From Streptococcus suis (GTDB lineage: Bacteria; Bacillota; Bacilli; Lactobacillales; Streptococcaceae), in contig NZ_POJD01000110.1 in assembly GCF_002960445.1 (NCBI RefSeq), positions 62,001 to 126,000 on the forward strand: a stretch of DNA of 64,000 bases, written 5' to 3'. Made by a program: the position numbers and the translations under genes. The number at the start of each line of letters is the position of its first letter. Position 1 is the stretch's first letter. Positions 27,746 through 36,260 of the stretch are shown here, in pieces. Below the pieces are notes generated by a model, which saw only the letters and a program-made list of their open reading frames with translations, was not told the origin of the DNA and ran no database searches.

Positions 27746-28680
27746 GAAAAATAATTTTAGACAAGATTTCAGAGCAGATTGGGCAAGGAGTTTATCCTGG
27801 TGCCAGTCTGGCTCTTTTTTCTAAGGGTCAGTGGCAGGAGTATTATCTGGGGACCCAAGATGGTCAGACGCCAGTAGAGGCGGGTTTGACCTATGATTTG
27901 GCCTCCGTGTCCAAGGTGGTTGGTGTAGGCACTCTTGCGACTTTTTTGGTCAATAGCGGAGCTTTGGAGCTAGATAGGACCTTGCAGTCTTACTATCCTG
28001 CTTTTGAGAATAGTCAAGTGACCATCCGGCAATTATTGACCCACACCAGCGGCATTGATCCCTTCATTCCCAATCGAGATAGTCTGGATGCAGACCAATT
28101 AAAAGAAGCGATTTTGAAGATTAGGGTGACGGAGAACAAGGACTTTTTCTATACTGATATCAATTTTCTCCTGCTGGGCTTTTTGCTGGAGGAACTGGAT
28201 GGAGCTAGTCTGGACCAGCTAATCAGTCAAGGCGTTCTAGAGCCCTTTGGCATGTCCCAAACCTCCTATGGGCCAGTCAGTCAGGCGGTGCCGACGGTGC
28301 GTGGTGTAAAAGCAGGTGTGGTGCACGATCCTAAGGCGCGTGTCTTGGGGCTCCATGCGGGTAGTGCGGGTCTCTTTTCTACGGTCAAGGATTTAGAAAT
28401 CTTTTTGGAGCGCTATTTGACCGAGGACTTTGCGGCAGATTTGACCCAGGATTATGGCTTTGACGACAAGCGCAAGCGGTCGCTAGCTTGGGATAAGAAG
28501 GGGGACTGGTTGTCCCACACGGGCTATACAGGGACCTTTATCATGTACAATCGTCCCTTGCAAAAGGCGGCTATATTTCTCTCCAATCGTACCTTTGAAA
28601 AGGATGAGCGGGCTCAGTGGAAGCTGGATCGAAACCAGGTCATGGCCCTGATTCGGCAGGTTTTAGAGGATGAGTGTTAG
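27742..28680 (+). CDS. Serine hydrolase of the beta-lactamase/penicillin-binding-protein class C family
   Basis: 312 residues. The nucleophile motif SVSK (in LASVSKVVGVG) is near residue 53, the second-motif tyrosine is in FYTDINFLLLG near 137, and HTG (LSHTGYTGT) is near 258. These are the three active-site motifs of class C-like serine hydrolases. There is no signal peptide, so it is cytoplasmic. It overlaps cppA by ATGA. The substrate is unknown. Confidence 0.88.
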   Translation: MRKIILDKISEQIGQGVYPGASLALFSKGQWQEYYLGTQDGQTPVEAGLTYDLASVSKVVGVGTLATFLVNSGALELDRTLQSYYPAFENSQVTIRQLLTHTSGIDPFIPNRDSLDADQLKEAILKIRVTENKDFFYTDINFLLLGFLLEELDGASLDQLISQGVLEPFGMSQTSYGPVSQAVPTVRGVKAGVVHDPKARVLGLHAGSAGLFSTVKDLEIFLERYLTEDFAADLTQDYGFDDKRKRSLAWDKKGDWLSHTGYTGTFIMYNRPLQKAAIFLSNRTFEKDERAQWKLDRNQVMALIRQVLEDEC

Positions 28681-28746
28681 ACAGGAGGTTTACCAACTAC
28701 CAAAATAGTTTGAGGATTGAAGTTAGAGAAGAAACCGTTAGCAATT

Positions 28747-28763
28747 TGTAATCAATTTGACAT
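28747..28763 (+). promoter_or_regulatory. WalR/VicR-type box candidate upstream of the LysM-CHAP gene
   Basis: TGTAAT-N5-TGACAT. The first half fits the WalR consensus TGTWAH and the second matches at 4 of 6 positions. It lies 52 bases before the start codon. Confidence 0.35.
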
Positions 28764-28814
28764 TTTTTACGGTGAAAATATTGGTAAAATGAGAATATGT
28801 ATTGGAGGTGTAAA

Positions 28815-29618
28815 ATGAAAAAGTATATTTGTCAGTCGGCCTTGTTGTTGGCAGGTTTTGTGACTACTGTTATGGGTGTCTATAGTGTTCAAGCAGACAG
28901 TCATATTGTGGTAGAAGGCGATTCCCTTTACTCAATCGCAGACCAGTATGGTGTGGATCCTTATCAACTAGCAGAAACCAATGGATTGGACATTCTAGGC
29001 CTAATCACACCAGGACAAGTTTTAGAAGTACCAGGTCAAGCCTATGTCGAAGAAGAAGTTGTAGAAGCTAGTGCAGGTCAGTCTGACTATGTTGTTCAAG
29101 AGGGGGATTCTCTTTATGGTATTGCAGATGCTTTTTCATTGGACATTTACGATTTATTAGCGCAAAATCAATTGACCCTCGAAACGACTTTGCATCCTGG
29201 TCAAATTTTGAAGTTGACAGAAACAATATGGGGGCAGGCTGTCGATACGAGTAGCGATAGCTACTATCTACCGGGTTATGAATATGAGCCGGGTATTAAC
29301 TATCCTGTTGGTCAATGTACATGGGGGGTACAAAAAGTTGCTCCGTGGGCAGGCGATTGGTGGGGTGATGCGGCTACTTGGGGAGCCAATGCGGCGCGTG
29401 ATGGTTTCCGTACAGGAACAGTGCCAGAAGTTGGTGCTATTATTTCCTGGAATGACGGTGCTCTAGGACACGTTGCCTATGTGACAGCTGTTAATGAAGA
29501 AGGGCAAATCCAAGTTCTTGAAGCCAATTACCGTGGGCAACAGTGGGTGGATAACTTCCGTGGCTGGTTCAATCCAACGGATACAGCTGGAGAAATTACT
29601 TATATCTATAATAACTAG
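28815..29618 (+). CDS. Secreted LysM-CHAP peptidoglycan hydrolase
   Basis: 267 residues from the ATG at 28815, which has TTGGAGGTG before it; the ATG at 28797 lacks a site. A signal peptide covers about 1-27. Two LysM modules follow ([20 protein letters not shown] and [20 protein letters not shown]), then a CHAP domain with catalytic Cys in VGQCTWGVQ near 160 and His in [11 protein letters not shown] near 217. It probably cleaves peptidoglycan amide bonds at the septum. A candidate VicR box upstream would fit the cell-wall regulon. Confidence 0.9.
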   Translation: MKKYICQSALLLAGFVTTVMGVYSVQADSHIVVEGDSLYSIADQYGVDPYQLAETNGLDILGLITPGQVLEVPGQAYVEEEVVEASAGQSDYVVQEGDSLYGIADAFSLDIYDLLAQNQLTLETTLHPGQILKLTETIWGQAVDTSSDSYYLPGYEYEPGINYPVGQCTWGVQKVAPWAGDWWGDAATWGANAARDGFRTGTVPEVGAIISWNDGALGHVAYVTAVNEEGQIQVLEANYRGQQWVDNFRGWFNPTDTAGEITYIYNN

Positions 29619-29651
29619 GATAAATGACAAAAATATTATTAGAATGAAAGT

Positions 29652-29685
29652 GACCCTGCATTTGAATGTAGGGTCCTATTTTTTG
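29652..29685 (+). terminator. Terminator after the LysM-CHAP gene
   Basis: GACCCTGCATT / ATGTAGGGTC with a 3-base loop and six T. The -10 of hsdM (TATAAT, 29687-29692, with TGG before it) follows directly. Confidence 0.85.
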
Positions 29686-29686
29686 G

Positions 29687-29692
29687 TATAAT
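29687..29692 (+). promoter_or_regulatory. Extended -10 of hsdM
   Basis: TGG-TATAAT without a clear -35, 35 bases before the hsdM start. Confidence 0.5.
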
Positions 29693-29726
29693 AGTAGTAT
29701 ATTTTTTGATTATTCTAGGAGAAATT

Positions 29727-31832
29727 ATGGTCGATATAAAAGGGAAACTCCCTCTGTTTCAAGCAAATGATGTCAACATCAGCAAGGATGTCAATTTAGT
29801 CTGGTCTATTGCAAACACCCTACGAGGAGCTTACCGAGCGGATAAATACCGTGATGTCATTATTCCCATGTTTGTATTGGCTCGCTTGGAAGCTGCCCTT
29901 TTACCGACCAAGGAAGAAGTGTTGACTCGGTACCAGTCAAATCCGTCAACACCAGAGAAAATATTTGAGTCCCTCACAGGCTATAAATACTACAATACCA
30001 GCAAACATACTTTGAAGAATCTCTTGAACGAACCGGATGCTATCAAGGATAATTTTTTGGATTACCTAGATGGTTATTCCAAACGAGTCAAGGATATTAT
30101 CGAGAATTTGAAATTTAAGGAGCAGGTGGATACCTTGGCAAGTACAGGGCGCCTCTTTACAGTAGTGAAGAAATTCTCGGAACTTGATTTATCACCAAGT
30201 TCCATTGATTCTATGCGGATGGGCTATATGTTTGAGGATATTATCCGCCGCTTTTCTGAAAATGAGGAGGCAGGTTCTCACTACACACCAAGGGAAGTCA
30301 TCGCTCTCATGGTCAACCTGCTCTTGATGGAGGCAGATGAAGAGCTTTTTGTTGACAATAAGGAGATCAAGATTTTAGATATGGCGGCAGGTACAGGTGG
30401 TATGCTGGCAACTGCCAAAAGCTATATTCAACAGCTCAATCCCAAGGTCAACGTTCGCTTGTTTGGGCAAGAGTATCTGGCTGAAACCTATGGTATTGGC
30501 AAGGCGGATATGCTGATTCGTCAGGAAGAGTCGGATTATTTTGTTAAGACGGATACGCTTAAGGATCTAGACCCATTTCACGATAAGAAGATGAACTTTG
30601 TCATTGCCAATCCACCTTTTGGTCAGTCTTGGGGAGGGAAGGATGCGGATGACGGAGTAGAGCAGGCGGTCAAGGCTGATCAGGCTCTCTTTGAGTCGAC
30701 AGACGGCAGGGAAGGTCGTTTTGTCAATACTCCCACGACAGGTGATGCTCAGTTGCTCTTCCATCTACATGCTTTGGCGAAGTTGGAGGAAAATGGCAGA
30801 GCTGCTATCATTTCAAACGGTTCACCCCTATTTTCAGGCGGAACGACATCTGGGGAAAGCCAAATCCGACGGTATATCTTAGAAAATGATTTGTTGGAGG
30901 CCATTGTCGCTCTACCGGGGCAATTTTTCTACAATACAGGAATCGGTATCTATATTTGGCTTTATAATAAGGATAAGAGTCCAGAAAGACAAGGTAAGGT
31001 CCAATTTATCGATGCGACCAATGAATTTGTTCCCTTGCGGAAATCGCTGGGACAAAAACGCCGTGAGCTGTCACAGGACAATATCAAGGATATTCTCCAG
31101 TGGTACCATGACTTTGAGGAAAACGACCGTGTGAAAATCTTTGACAGCAAGGAATTTCTTTATAAAGAATACTTGGTCATGCAGCCTCTACAACGTCGTG
31201 GAGAAATTACAGAGAAAAGTCTGGACAGTGTCCAGTCGGTCCAGTTTTTTACCAAGCTCTTTGATGAATACAAGTACCAAGAATTACTGGAAATGGAGCC
31301 ACGCACAGCCAAGCAAGATAAGGAACTGCAAAAGCTTGAAGAAGGTAGAAAAAAGCAAGAGGAAATCCTCCAAGCCCTCCGTCAAGGTCTGTCGGAAGCT
31401 ACCTATCCAAACTTTGAGACCTTTACAGCCATACTGAAAGCCCTCTTGTCAGAAGTCAAGCTGACCCCAGCCAATCTCAATGCCCTGGCCCTTGCTATGA
31501 GTGAGATGGACAAGACTGCCGAGGTTATCACAACTAAGAAGAAAGACAAGCTGGGTGAGATTGCGGACGGTATCGTCTATGACAAGACTACTAAGGATTC
31601 TGAGATTGTCAAGCTGTCGGAAGAAGTAGAGGCTTATTTTGAACGGGAGGTCTATTCTCATGTGCCAGATGCTCACTACTGGTGGGAGGAAAACAAGCTG
31701 GGAGCAGAAATCCCCTTTACCCGCTATTTCTACCAGTACCAAGCCCCAGAAAAGGCAGAAGATCTGCTCAAACAATTCTATGACCTAGAAGACCAACTAC
31801 AAGCACTCTTGGAGGAACTCAAACATGACTAG
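29727..31832 (+). CDS. hsdM: Type I restriction-modification DNA methyltransferase HsdM
   Basis: 701 residues from the ATG at 29727, which has AGGAGAAATT before it; an ATG at 29706 is less likely. SAM-binding DMAAGTGGML is near residue 217 and the catalytic NPPFGQSWGG near 294, as in N6-adenine methyltransferases of type I systems. The N-terminal HsdM helical bundle (VNLVWSIANTLRGAYRADKY) and a long C-terminal coiled region are present. It methylates the sequence chosen by HsdS to protect host DNA. It overlaps hsdS by 8 bases. Its length is greater than many HsdM proteins (about 500), due to the C-terminal extension. Confidence 0.95.
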   Translation: MVDIKGKLPLFQANDVNISKDVNLVWSIANTLRGAYRADKYRDVIIPMFVLARLEAALLPTKEEVLTRYQSNPSTPEKIFESLTGYKYYNTSKHTLKNLLNEPDAIKDNFLDYLDGYSKRVKDIIENLKFKEQVDTLASTGRLFTVVKKFSELDLSPSSIDSMRMGYMFEDIIRRFSENEEAGSHYTPREVIALMVNLLLMEADEELFVDNKEIKILDMAAGTGGMLATAKSYIQQLNPKVNVRLFGQEYLAETYGIGKADMLIRQEESDYFVKTDTLKDLDPFHDKKMNFVIANPPFGQSWGGKDADDGVEQAVKADQALFESTDGREGRFVNTPTTGDAQLLFHLHALAKLEENGRAAIISNGSPLFSGGTTSGESQIRRYILENDLLEAIVALPGQFFYNTGIGIYIWLYNKDKSPERQGKVQFIDATNEFVPLRKSLGQKRRELSQDNIKDILQWYHDFEENDRVKIFDSKEFLYKEYLVMQPLQRRGEITEKSLDSVQSVQFFTKLFDEYKYQELLEMEPRTAKQDKELQKLEEGRKKQEEILQALRQGLSEATYPNFETFTAILKALLSEVKLTPANLNALALAMSEMDKTAEVITTKKKDKLGEIADGIVYDKTTKDSEIVKLSEEVEAYFEREVYSHVPDAHYWWEENKLGAEIPFTRYFYQYQAPEKAEDLLKQFYDLEDQLQALLEELKHD

Positions 31833-33099
31833 GATGAAAGATAGTGGCATCGAGTGGATTGGGGAAATGCCAGAGGAGTGGGGGATTAAGCCGATTAAAC
31901 ATATTTTTGGTGCCATTGGTAGCGGTACAACGCCGGATAGCTCTAAAGTAGAATACTATGATGGAAATATAAATTGGCTACAATCGGGTGATCTATATAA
32001 AAAAGATTATGTTTATGCTGTTTCAAAGACAATTACAGATTTGGGGTACAGGAGTTCTGCTTCTCTAAGAATATATCAAGCTCCGTTTCTAGCAATCGCT
32101 ATGTACGGAGCCTCTATTGGCAATTTGGCTATTAGTAAAATAGATGCGTGTGTTAATCAAGCAGTGGCTGTTTTAAAAGGAGAAGAAAATATAGTCAGAT
32201 TTACAAAACTTGCACTGGAAATATCAAAAACTGAATTAATTTTTGCAGCACAAGGTGGAACTCAGCCAAATATAAATCAAGTGTTGATAAAAAACTGGGT
32301 AATACCATTCCCGAGTGAGATTGAAATAAAAAAAATCGCTGACTTCCTCGATAAAAAAGTTGCTCAACTGGATAAGGTCAAAAGCCTTCTAGAAGAGCAA
32401 ATTAAGACCTTGGAAGACTACCGCCAAAGTCTCATTTACGAAACCGTCACAAAAGGACTGGATAAAACCGTTCCCCTAAAAGAATCAGGTGTTGACTGGA
32501 TAGGACAGATACCAGAGGGGTGGGGAGTAGGTAGAGTAAAAGATTGTTTTATTCTAAGAACAGAGAAGAGTTATTTACCAATGGAAGATGTACAGCTGTT
32601 GTCGCTGTATACTGAGTACGGGGTATTTCCTCATGGTGAAAGAGAAGAAAAGGGGAATAAAGCTGTTACGACTGAGGGATACAAGGTTGTATTTAAAAAT
32701 GACATTGTTGTAAACATCATATTAGCTTGGATGGGTTCGATTGGTATGTCTGGATATGATGGTGTAACAAGTCCTGCCTACGATATTTATAAGCCACTAG
32801 AAAGTATCTGTTCGAGATATTATCACTATCTGTTTAGAACGATGGCCTTCTCAGGTCAATGTTATAAGTATGGGAGAGGGATAATGAAAATGAGATGGAG
32901 GACATACTCAAATGATTTCAAAATCATCAATGTTCCTATACCTTGTTTTGAAATTCAAACCCAAATCGCTGACTTCTTAGATAAAAAGACAGAACAAATC
33001 AACCAAATGATTGCTATCAAAAAAGAACAAATTGAAAATATCAACAAACAACGCCAAACACTGATTTATGACTATGTGACAGGGAAAAGGAGAATATAA
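31825..33099 (+). CDS. hsdS: Type I restriction-modification specificity subunit HsdS
   Basis: 424 residues with two target-recognition domains. Each begins with the same kind of sequence (MKDSGIEWIGEMPEEWG and LKESGVDWIGQIPEGWG). Each ends in a helical spacer (EIKKIADFLDKKVAQLDKVK and QTQIADFLDKKTEQINQMI). It selects the bipartite DNA site for HsdM and HsdR. Both target domains are AT-rich and probably variable between strains. It is intact; no second hsdS fragment or recombinase is nearby, so no inversion system is seen. Confidence 0.95.
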   Translation: MTRMKDSGIEWIGEMPEEWGIKPIKHIFGAIGSGTTPDSSKVEYYDGNINWLQSGDLYKKDYVYAVSKTITDLGYRSSASLRIYQAPFLAIAMYGASIGNLAISKIDACVNQAVAVLKGEENIVRFTKLALEISKTELIFAAQGGTQPNINQVLIKNWVIPFPSEIEIKKIADFLDKKVAQLDKVKSLLEEQIKTLEDYRQSLIYETVTKGLDKTVPLKESGVDWIGQIPEGWGVGRVKDCFILRTEKSYLPMEDVQLLSLYTEYGVFPHGEREEKGNKAVTTEGYKVVFKNDIVVNIILAWMGSIGMSGYDGVTSPAYDIYKPLESICSRYYHYLFRTMAFSGQCYKYGRGIMKMRWRTYSNDFKIINVPIPCFEIQTQIADFLDKKTEQINQMIAIKKEQIENINKQRQTLIYDYVTGKRRI

Positions 33100-33104
33100 A
33101 AGAA

Positions 33105-34034
33105 GTGTCTATCCAATATATAAAATCTATTTTTGAAAATATCTCAACTTGTAGCGCTTGGTCATTGCAGATTATTAAAATAACTCATTCTAGTAGAAAT
33201 GGGATTAGTTATCTTGCAAGAGAAATACAAATAGAACCTGTGGGTAGAGTCGATACACACATCAAGATTCTTGCTGATAAATATTTAAATAACGAACAGG
33301 ATGGCTTAGGACAATATACAGATTGTAGGAATTATGATGGTTCCTCAGATTCACAAGTGATTTATAAGTTAGATAAATCGAATCATTTGATTAGTCAAGA
33401 TTACGAGTTACTGATACAAGCAATCTCCACCCCTGATACTGAGATAAATCCGCTTGAACTTAAAACGCAGGCATCTGTAATTAAAGGAACAATATGGATT
33501 GATAATCAAGAGGTTGCTGTAAAATTCATTTCGATGCAAAATCCGATAACGACACTGAAGAATAAATTTTGGAGTGCAAATGGTACATTCCATGAGATAT
33601 CAGATAAAGTTTTAACGTTAAGAAATTCTGTAGATGTCATGATTGTTAATGATACTGTCTATATGCTGAATTTATCTGGGGAAAAACTGTTTAATATGGA
33701 AAGATCGTATAATAAAATATGTCTTTCTAAAGTTGAACTAATTAGCCAAAAAAATATAATTGATAATTTTGATATATTTAAAAAATGCGCGACTAGTGGA
33801 CACAATCCACGAAAATTTGTATCTTTTAATGATTCTCATCTTGAAAAGTTGGTGGTTACAAGGACTAGGAAGCAAATAGCAGCTAAATTTAATATTAAAT
33901 TAACTAATGATCGGTTTGATGCAAGTGAGGAAGGTATCGCCGATAAAATTGTTAAACTGCTTTGTCAAAGGGGGATGCTTGATCCATTTGATGCTGTTCC
34001 GATGGAAGTTTCAGGTTCAAGAAAATGGACATAA
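33105..34034 (+). CDS. kwaB: KwaB-like anti-phage protein (DUF4868)
   Basis: 309 residues from a GTG (AAGGAG 12 bases upstream). It is soluble, with no membrane helix. The C-terminal half (NSVDVMIVNDTVYMLNLSGE followed by KLFNMERSYNKI, later NPRKFVSFNDSHLEKLV) fits the DUF4868/KwaB pattern I know, and the length matches KwaB (about 310). In Kiwa, KwaB is the DNA-binding effector working with membrane KwaA against phages. The next gene is a small membrane protein, as expected, though the order is kwaB-kwaA here. The pair is very AT-rich and sits inside the type I RM locus. Pattern-based call. Confidence 0.65.
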   Translation: MSIQYIKSIFENISTCSAWSLQIIKITHSSRNGISYLAREIQIEPVGRVDTHIKILADKYLNNEQDGLGQYTDCRNYDGSSDSQVIYKLDKSNHLISQDYELLIQAISTPDTEINPLELKTQASVIKGTIWIDNQEVAVKFISMQNPITTLKNKFWSANGTFHEISDKVLTLRNSVDVMIVNDTVYMLNLSGEKLFNMERSYNKICLSKVELISQKNIIDNFDIFKKCATSGHNPRKFVSFNDSHLEKLVVTRTRKQIAAKFNIKLTNDRFDASEEGIADKIVKLLCQRGMLDPFDAVPMEVSGSRKWT

Positions 34035-34049
34035 TGAGGTTGATAAAGT

Positions 34050-34604
34050 ATGTCAAAATTTTTATTTTTTAGCTTATACTATACTTCATTTTCTCCCCTT
34101 TGGCTATCCATTCTTTTTATCAATATAAAAAGTTGTATTGAGAAAACTCAGCCAATCAATACAGAAAAATACAGTATTATTGTTATTTTGGTCTTGTGGG
34201 TGATTACTTTTATTAGTATACGCAATAACCTATGTTCTAAAAATAAAGAAGGCGCGATCGCTGTAACTTTAGACACAATACAAGAGGAAAAATCAATAAC
34301 ATCAGAATATTTATTATCGTATATTCTTCCTTTATTTGCATTTGACTTCACGAGGTGGGATAGTGTGATTTTGTTTTTGATATTTTTTATTACTTTGGCA
34401 TACCTATGTATTAAGCATAATTACTTCAGTGTGAATATAGTTTTAGAAATATTGAACTATCAAGTGTATACTTGCACTGTAAAGAATGACGATAATTTCT
34501 GTTATCGAACTACCATTATAAGTCACAGGAATTTGAATGCTAAAAAAGGTGAGCAGATTTATTTAAAATCATTGAATAACGAATATAAATTAGATATTTA
34601 TTGA
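34050..34604 (+). CDS. kwaA: KwaA-like membrane protein
   Basis: 184 residues with four hydrophobic helices (about 3-25, 42-57, 83-98, 102-120) and a small soluble C-terminal part. The segment SEYLLSYILPLFAFDFTRWD and the following NIVLEILNYQVYTC match the KwaA pattern. KwaA is the membrane sensor of Kiwa and cooperates with KwaB. It follows the kwaB-like gene by 15 bases, and very low GC suggests the two were acquired together. RBS is GAGG. Alternative: an unrelated small membrane protein. Confidence 0.6.
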   Translation: MSKFLFFSLYYTSFSPLWLSILFINIKSCIEKTQPINTEKYSIIVILVLWVITFISIRNNLCSKNKEGAIAVTLDTIQEEKSITSEYLLSYILPLFAFDFTRWDSVILFLIFFITLAYLCIKHNYFSVNIVLEILNYQVYTCTVKNDDNFCYRTTIISHRNLNAKKGEQIYLKSLNNEYKLDIY

Positions 34605-34642
34605 TAATTATTTACCTAGCTAATAATATTAAAAAAAACAAG

Positions 34643-34733
34643 TCTATCCTTTCGAAAATCCGCTAACCATCCCTCCTCTCTCCTTTCGAACTGTATTAGA
34701 ATAAGCACCAGTTTAGTTAGGAGCTCTAACTGC
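34643..34733 (+). repeat. Degenerate copy A of the fic upstream region
   Basis: About 90 bases resembling 35218-35326: CTATCCTTTCGAAAATC, then TCCTTTCGAACTGTATTAGA, then GTTAGGAG. Compared with copy B it lacks about 9 bases including the -10 TATAAT. It may be a relic of duplication around the toxin-antitoxin insert. Confidence 0.6.
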
Positions 34734-34748
34734 CAAATAGGATCTCGT

Positions 34749-34777
34749 TTGACTATTTTTTCTAGTTAGGTTATAAT
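34749..34777 (+). promoter_or_regulatory. Promoter of the antitoxin RNA
   Basis: TTGACT at 34749 and TATAAT at 34772 with a 17-base spacer, a strong SigA promoter reading toward the toxin gene. Confidence 0.75.
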
Positions 34778-34783
34778 GAGAAT

Positions 34784-34900
34784 AGAAAAGGGTAGTTGCA
34801 CTAACAACTACCCAATGCAGAACCGTTTAAGACGGTGACTAGTTTTATAATTACTAAAAAATAATCGTCAACCGGTCAAAGTTTAGACGGTTATTTTTTA
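34784..34900 (+). ncRNA. Antisense RNA antitoxin of a type I toxin-antitoxin module
   Basis: Starting about 7 bases after the -10, the RNA has a 9-bp 5' hairpin (GGGTAGTTG / CAACTACCC, 34790-34813). It ends in a terminator stem shared with the toxin gene (about 34855-34900). Length is about 117 bases, and it has no reading frame with a start site. Its 3' end is complementary to the 3' end of the toxin mRNA, the usual layout for Gram-positive type I modules. Inferred from structure. Confidence 0.6.
34855..34900. terminator. Bidirectional terminator shared by toxin mRNA and antitoxin RNA
   Basis: AAAAAATAATCGTC pairs with GACGGTTATTTTTT (one G-U) around a 16-base loop, with A/T-runs on both sides. 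Confidence 0.7.
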
Positions 34901-34995
34901 TTGCTCATTTTTACGATGATAATCACTAAGCCAATAAGGGATAGTAGGAAACTACCGAATCCCAGCATCAGTTGCGTCGTCTCGTAAACTGACAA
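34891..34995 (-). CDS. Small hydrophobic holin-like toxin (type I toxin-antitoxin)
   Basis: 34 residues from a TTG at 34995 (another TTG one codon earlier), with AAAGGAG before it. The sequence runs MSVYETTQLMLGFGSFLLSL, a hydrophobic stretch through the I-V-I-I-I-V region, and ends KMSNKK. This matches the putative holin-like toxin family (TxpA/BsrG-like). Such peptides damage the membrane when their antisense RNA is lost. It lies convergent to the antitoxin RNA and shares its terminator. An upstream extended -10 (TGC-TATGAT, plus-strand 35143-35151) would drive it. A 49-codon frame overlaps its 5' part. Confidence 0.65.
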   Translation of the reverse strand: MSVYETTQLMLGFGSFLLSLIGLVIIIVKMSNKK

Positions 34996-35101
34996 CAATC
35001 TGCTCCTTTCTGTTAGATTTTGATGAGTTGCCCATAGGCACCACCTGCCTTTCAGAAATTAGAGCCACCGTCTTCGAGAGGTTATTATGCTTTAGAAACA
35101 T
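34952..35101 (-). CDS. Overlapping 49-codon frame upstream of the toxin (possible leader peptide)
   Basis: It starts MFLKHNNLSKTVALISERQV and ends within the toxin frame in another register. Its site GGGAGGTTTT is the best in the transcript, but lies in a stem (AGGTT / AACCT with TTATG / CATAA) so it could be hidden. It is read as a possible leader controlling toxin translation. It shows no similarity I recognise and may be coincidental. Confidence 0.3.
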   Translation of the reverse strand: MFLKHNNLSKTVALISERQVVPMGNSSKSNRKEQIVVSLRDDATDAGIR

Positions 35102-35217
35102 AAAACCTCCCTTCCCATTTGGGAAACTCTTCTGCATAAATAATCATAGCATACCTACATAGAAAATAGCTAAATTTTTGATGAGCAACTATTCTATCAA
35201 AACTATTACGCTATCCC

Positions 35218-35284
35218 TATCCTTCCGAAAATCTTCCAAACATCCTTCCGTTAACTTTCCTATCCTTCCGAACTGTGCTATAAT
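35218..35284 (+). promoter_or_regulatory. Phased repeats and -10 of the fic gene (copy B)
   Basis: ATCCTTCCG occurs three times (35219, 35242, 35262), and TTCC recurs at 35223, 35234, 35246, 35257 and 35266, i.e. about every 11 bases. A TATAAT follows at 35279, with no TTGACA at the -35 position. The arrangement suits several protein subunits on one face of DNA, perhaps the HTH part of the Fic protein. Confidence 0.5.
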
Positions 35285-35329
35285 AGTATTAGAAAAAAGG
35301 ACTGTTTTGGTTAGAAGGTGAGGTGTCCT

Positions 35330-36235
35330 ATGTATATGTCTGTCAAGCAGGCGGCGGTGCTCTGGGGGATTTCAGACCGCCGTGTTCGTGACTTGTGTAG
35401 TCAGGGAAAGGTGGAAGGTGCTATCCGTGAGGGGCGTTTATGGAAGATTCCCCAAGATACTCCAAAGCCAGTTGATGGTCGTTATAAAAGGGTGGAAAGT
35501 CTTTTGCCTCTGATTGATGAAAAGATGGCAAGGTTAGCGACCCTTCGTCCCTTGACCAGAGGAGAGATTGAGCGGCTCAATGAAGAATTTACAGTGGAGT
35601 TCACCTATAATTCCAACGCTATTGAGGGTAATACCCTGACCCTGCGTGAAACGGACATGGTTTTGCGTGGGTTGACCATTGATCAGAAGCCCTTAAAGGA
35701 TCATCTTGAGGCTATTGGTCATAGGGAAGCTTTTGAATATGTACAGACCTTGGTGGCAGAAGATACGCCTTTGACGGAGCAGGTTGTAAAGGATATTCAC
35801 TATCTGGTTTTGTCCGATAAGAAGGACGATAGGGGTGTCTATCGAAAGGTGCCCGTTCGTATCATGGGTGCTGCAAACGAACCTGCCCAGCCCTTTATGA
35901 TCCGTCCCTTAATGGAGCAGTGGCTGGCGGACTATGCTCAGAGTCAGGAAAATATCGTGACCAGGATGGCTCGTTTTCACATTGTCTTTGAAAGTATTCA
36001 TCCCTTTATTGATGGTAATGGTCGAACTGGTCGGCTCTTGGTCAACTTGGAGCTGATGAAGGCTGGCTATCCTCCCATTGATATTAAATTTTCAGATCGA
36101 TTAGCCTATTATCAGGCCTTTGATGACTTTCATGCTAAGGGAAGTCTGTCAGCAATGGAAGATTTGTTTGCCCGTTATTTGAATGAGAGATTGGATATGT
36201 ATCTGTCTATCCTCTCCCTCGATGGTGTAGAGTAA
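35330..36235 (+). CDS. Fic-family protein with N-terminal HTH
   Basis: 301 residues from the ATG at 35330 (GTGAGGTG before it). An excisionase/MerR-like helix-turn-helix opens the protein (SVKQAAVLWGISDRRVRDLC). The inhibitory helix motif SNAIEGNT lies near residue 94 and the active site HPFIDGNGRTGR near 223, so it is a class II Fic AMPylator with an intact catalytic motif. Its target is unknown. It lies between the insertion at 33105-35200 and hsdR, in line with Fic genes often placed inside type I RM loci. Confidence 0.92.
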   Translation: MYMSVKQAAVLWGISDRRVRDLCSQGKVEGAIREGRLWKIPQDTPKPVDGRYKRVESLLPLIDEKMARLATLRPLTRGEIERLNEEFTVEFTYNSNAIEGNTLTLRETDMVLRGLTIDQKPLKDHLEAIGHREAFEYVQTLVAEDTPLTEQVVKDIHYLVLSDKKDDRGVYRKVPVRIMGAANEPAQPFMIRPLMEQWLADYAQSQENIVTRMARFHIVFESIHPFIDGNGRTGRLLVNLELMKAGYPPIDIKFSDRLAYYQAFDDFHAKGSLSAMEDLFARYLNERLDMYLSILSLDGVE

Positions 36236-36260
36236 GTACAAGGAAGAATAAGGAATACCT

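Noticed and set aside
34605..35329. Possible CRISPR or plasmid origin because of short repeated ATCCTTCCG units
   Set aside because: Units are only 9-10 bases with unequal spacing and no spacers or rep gene; better read as regulatory repeats.
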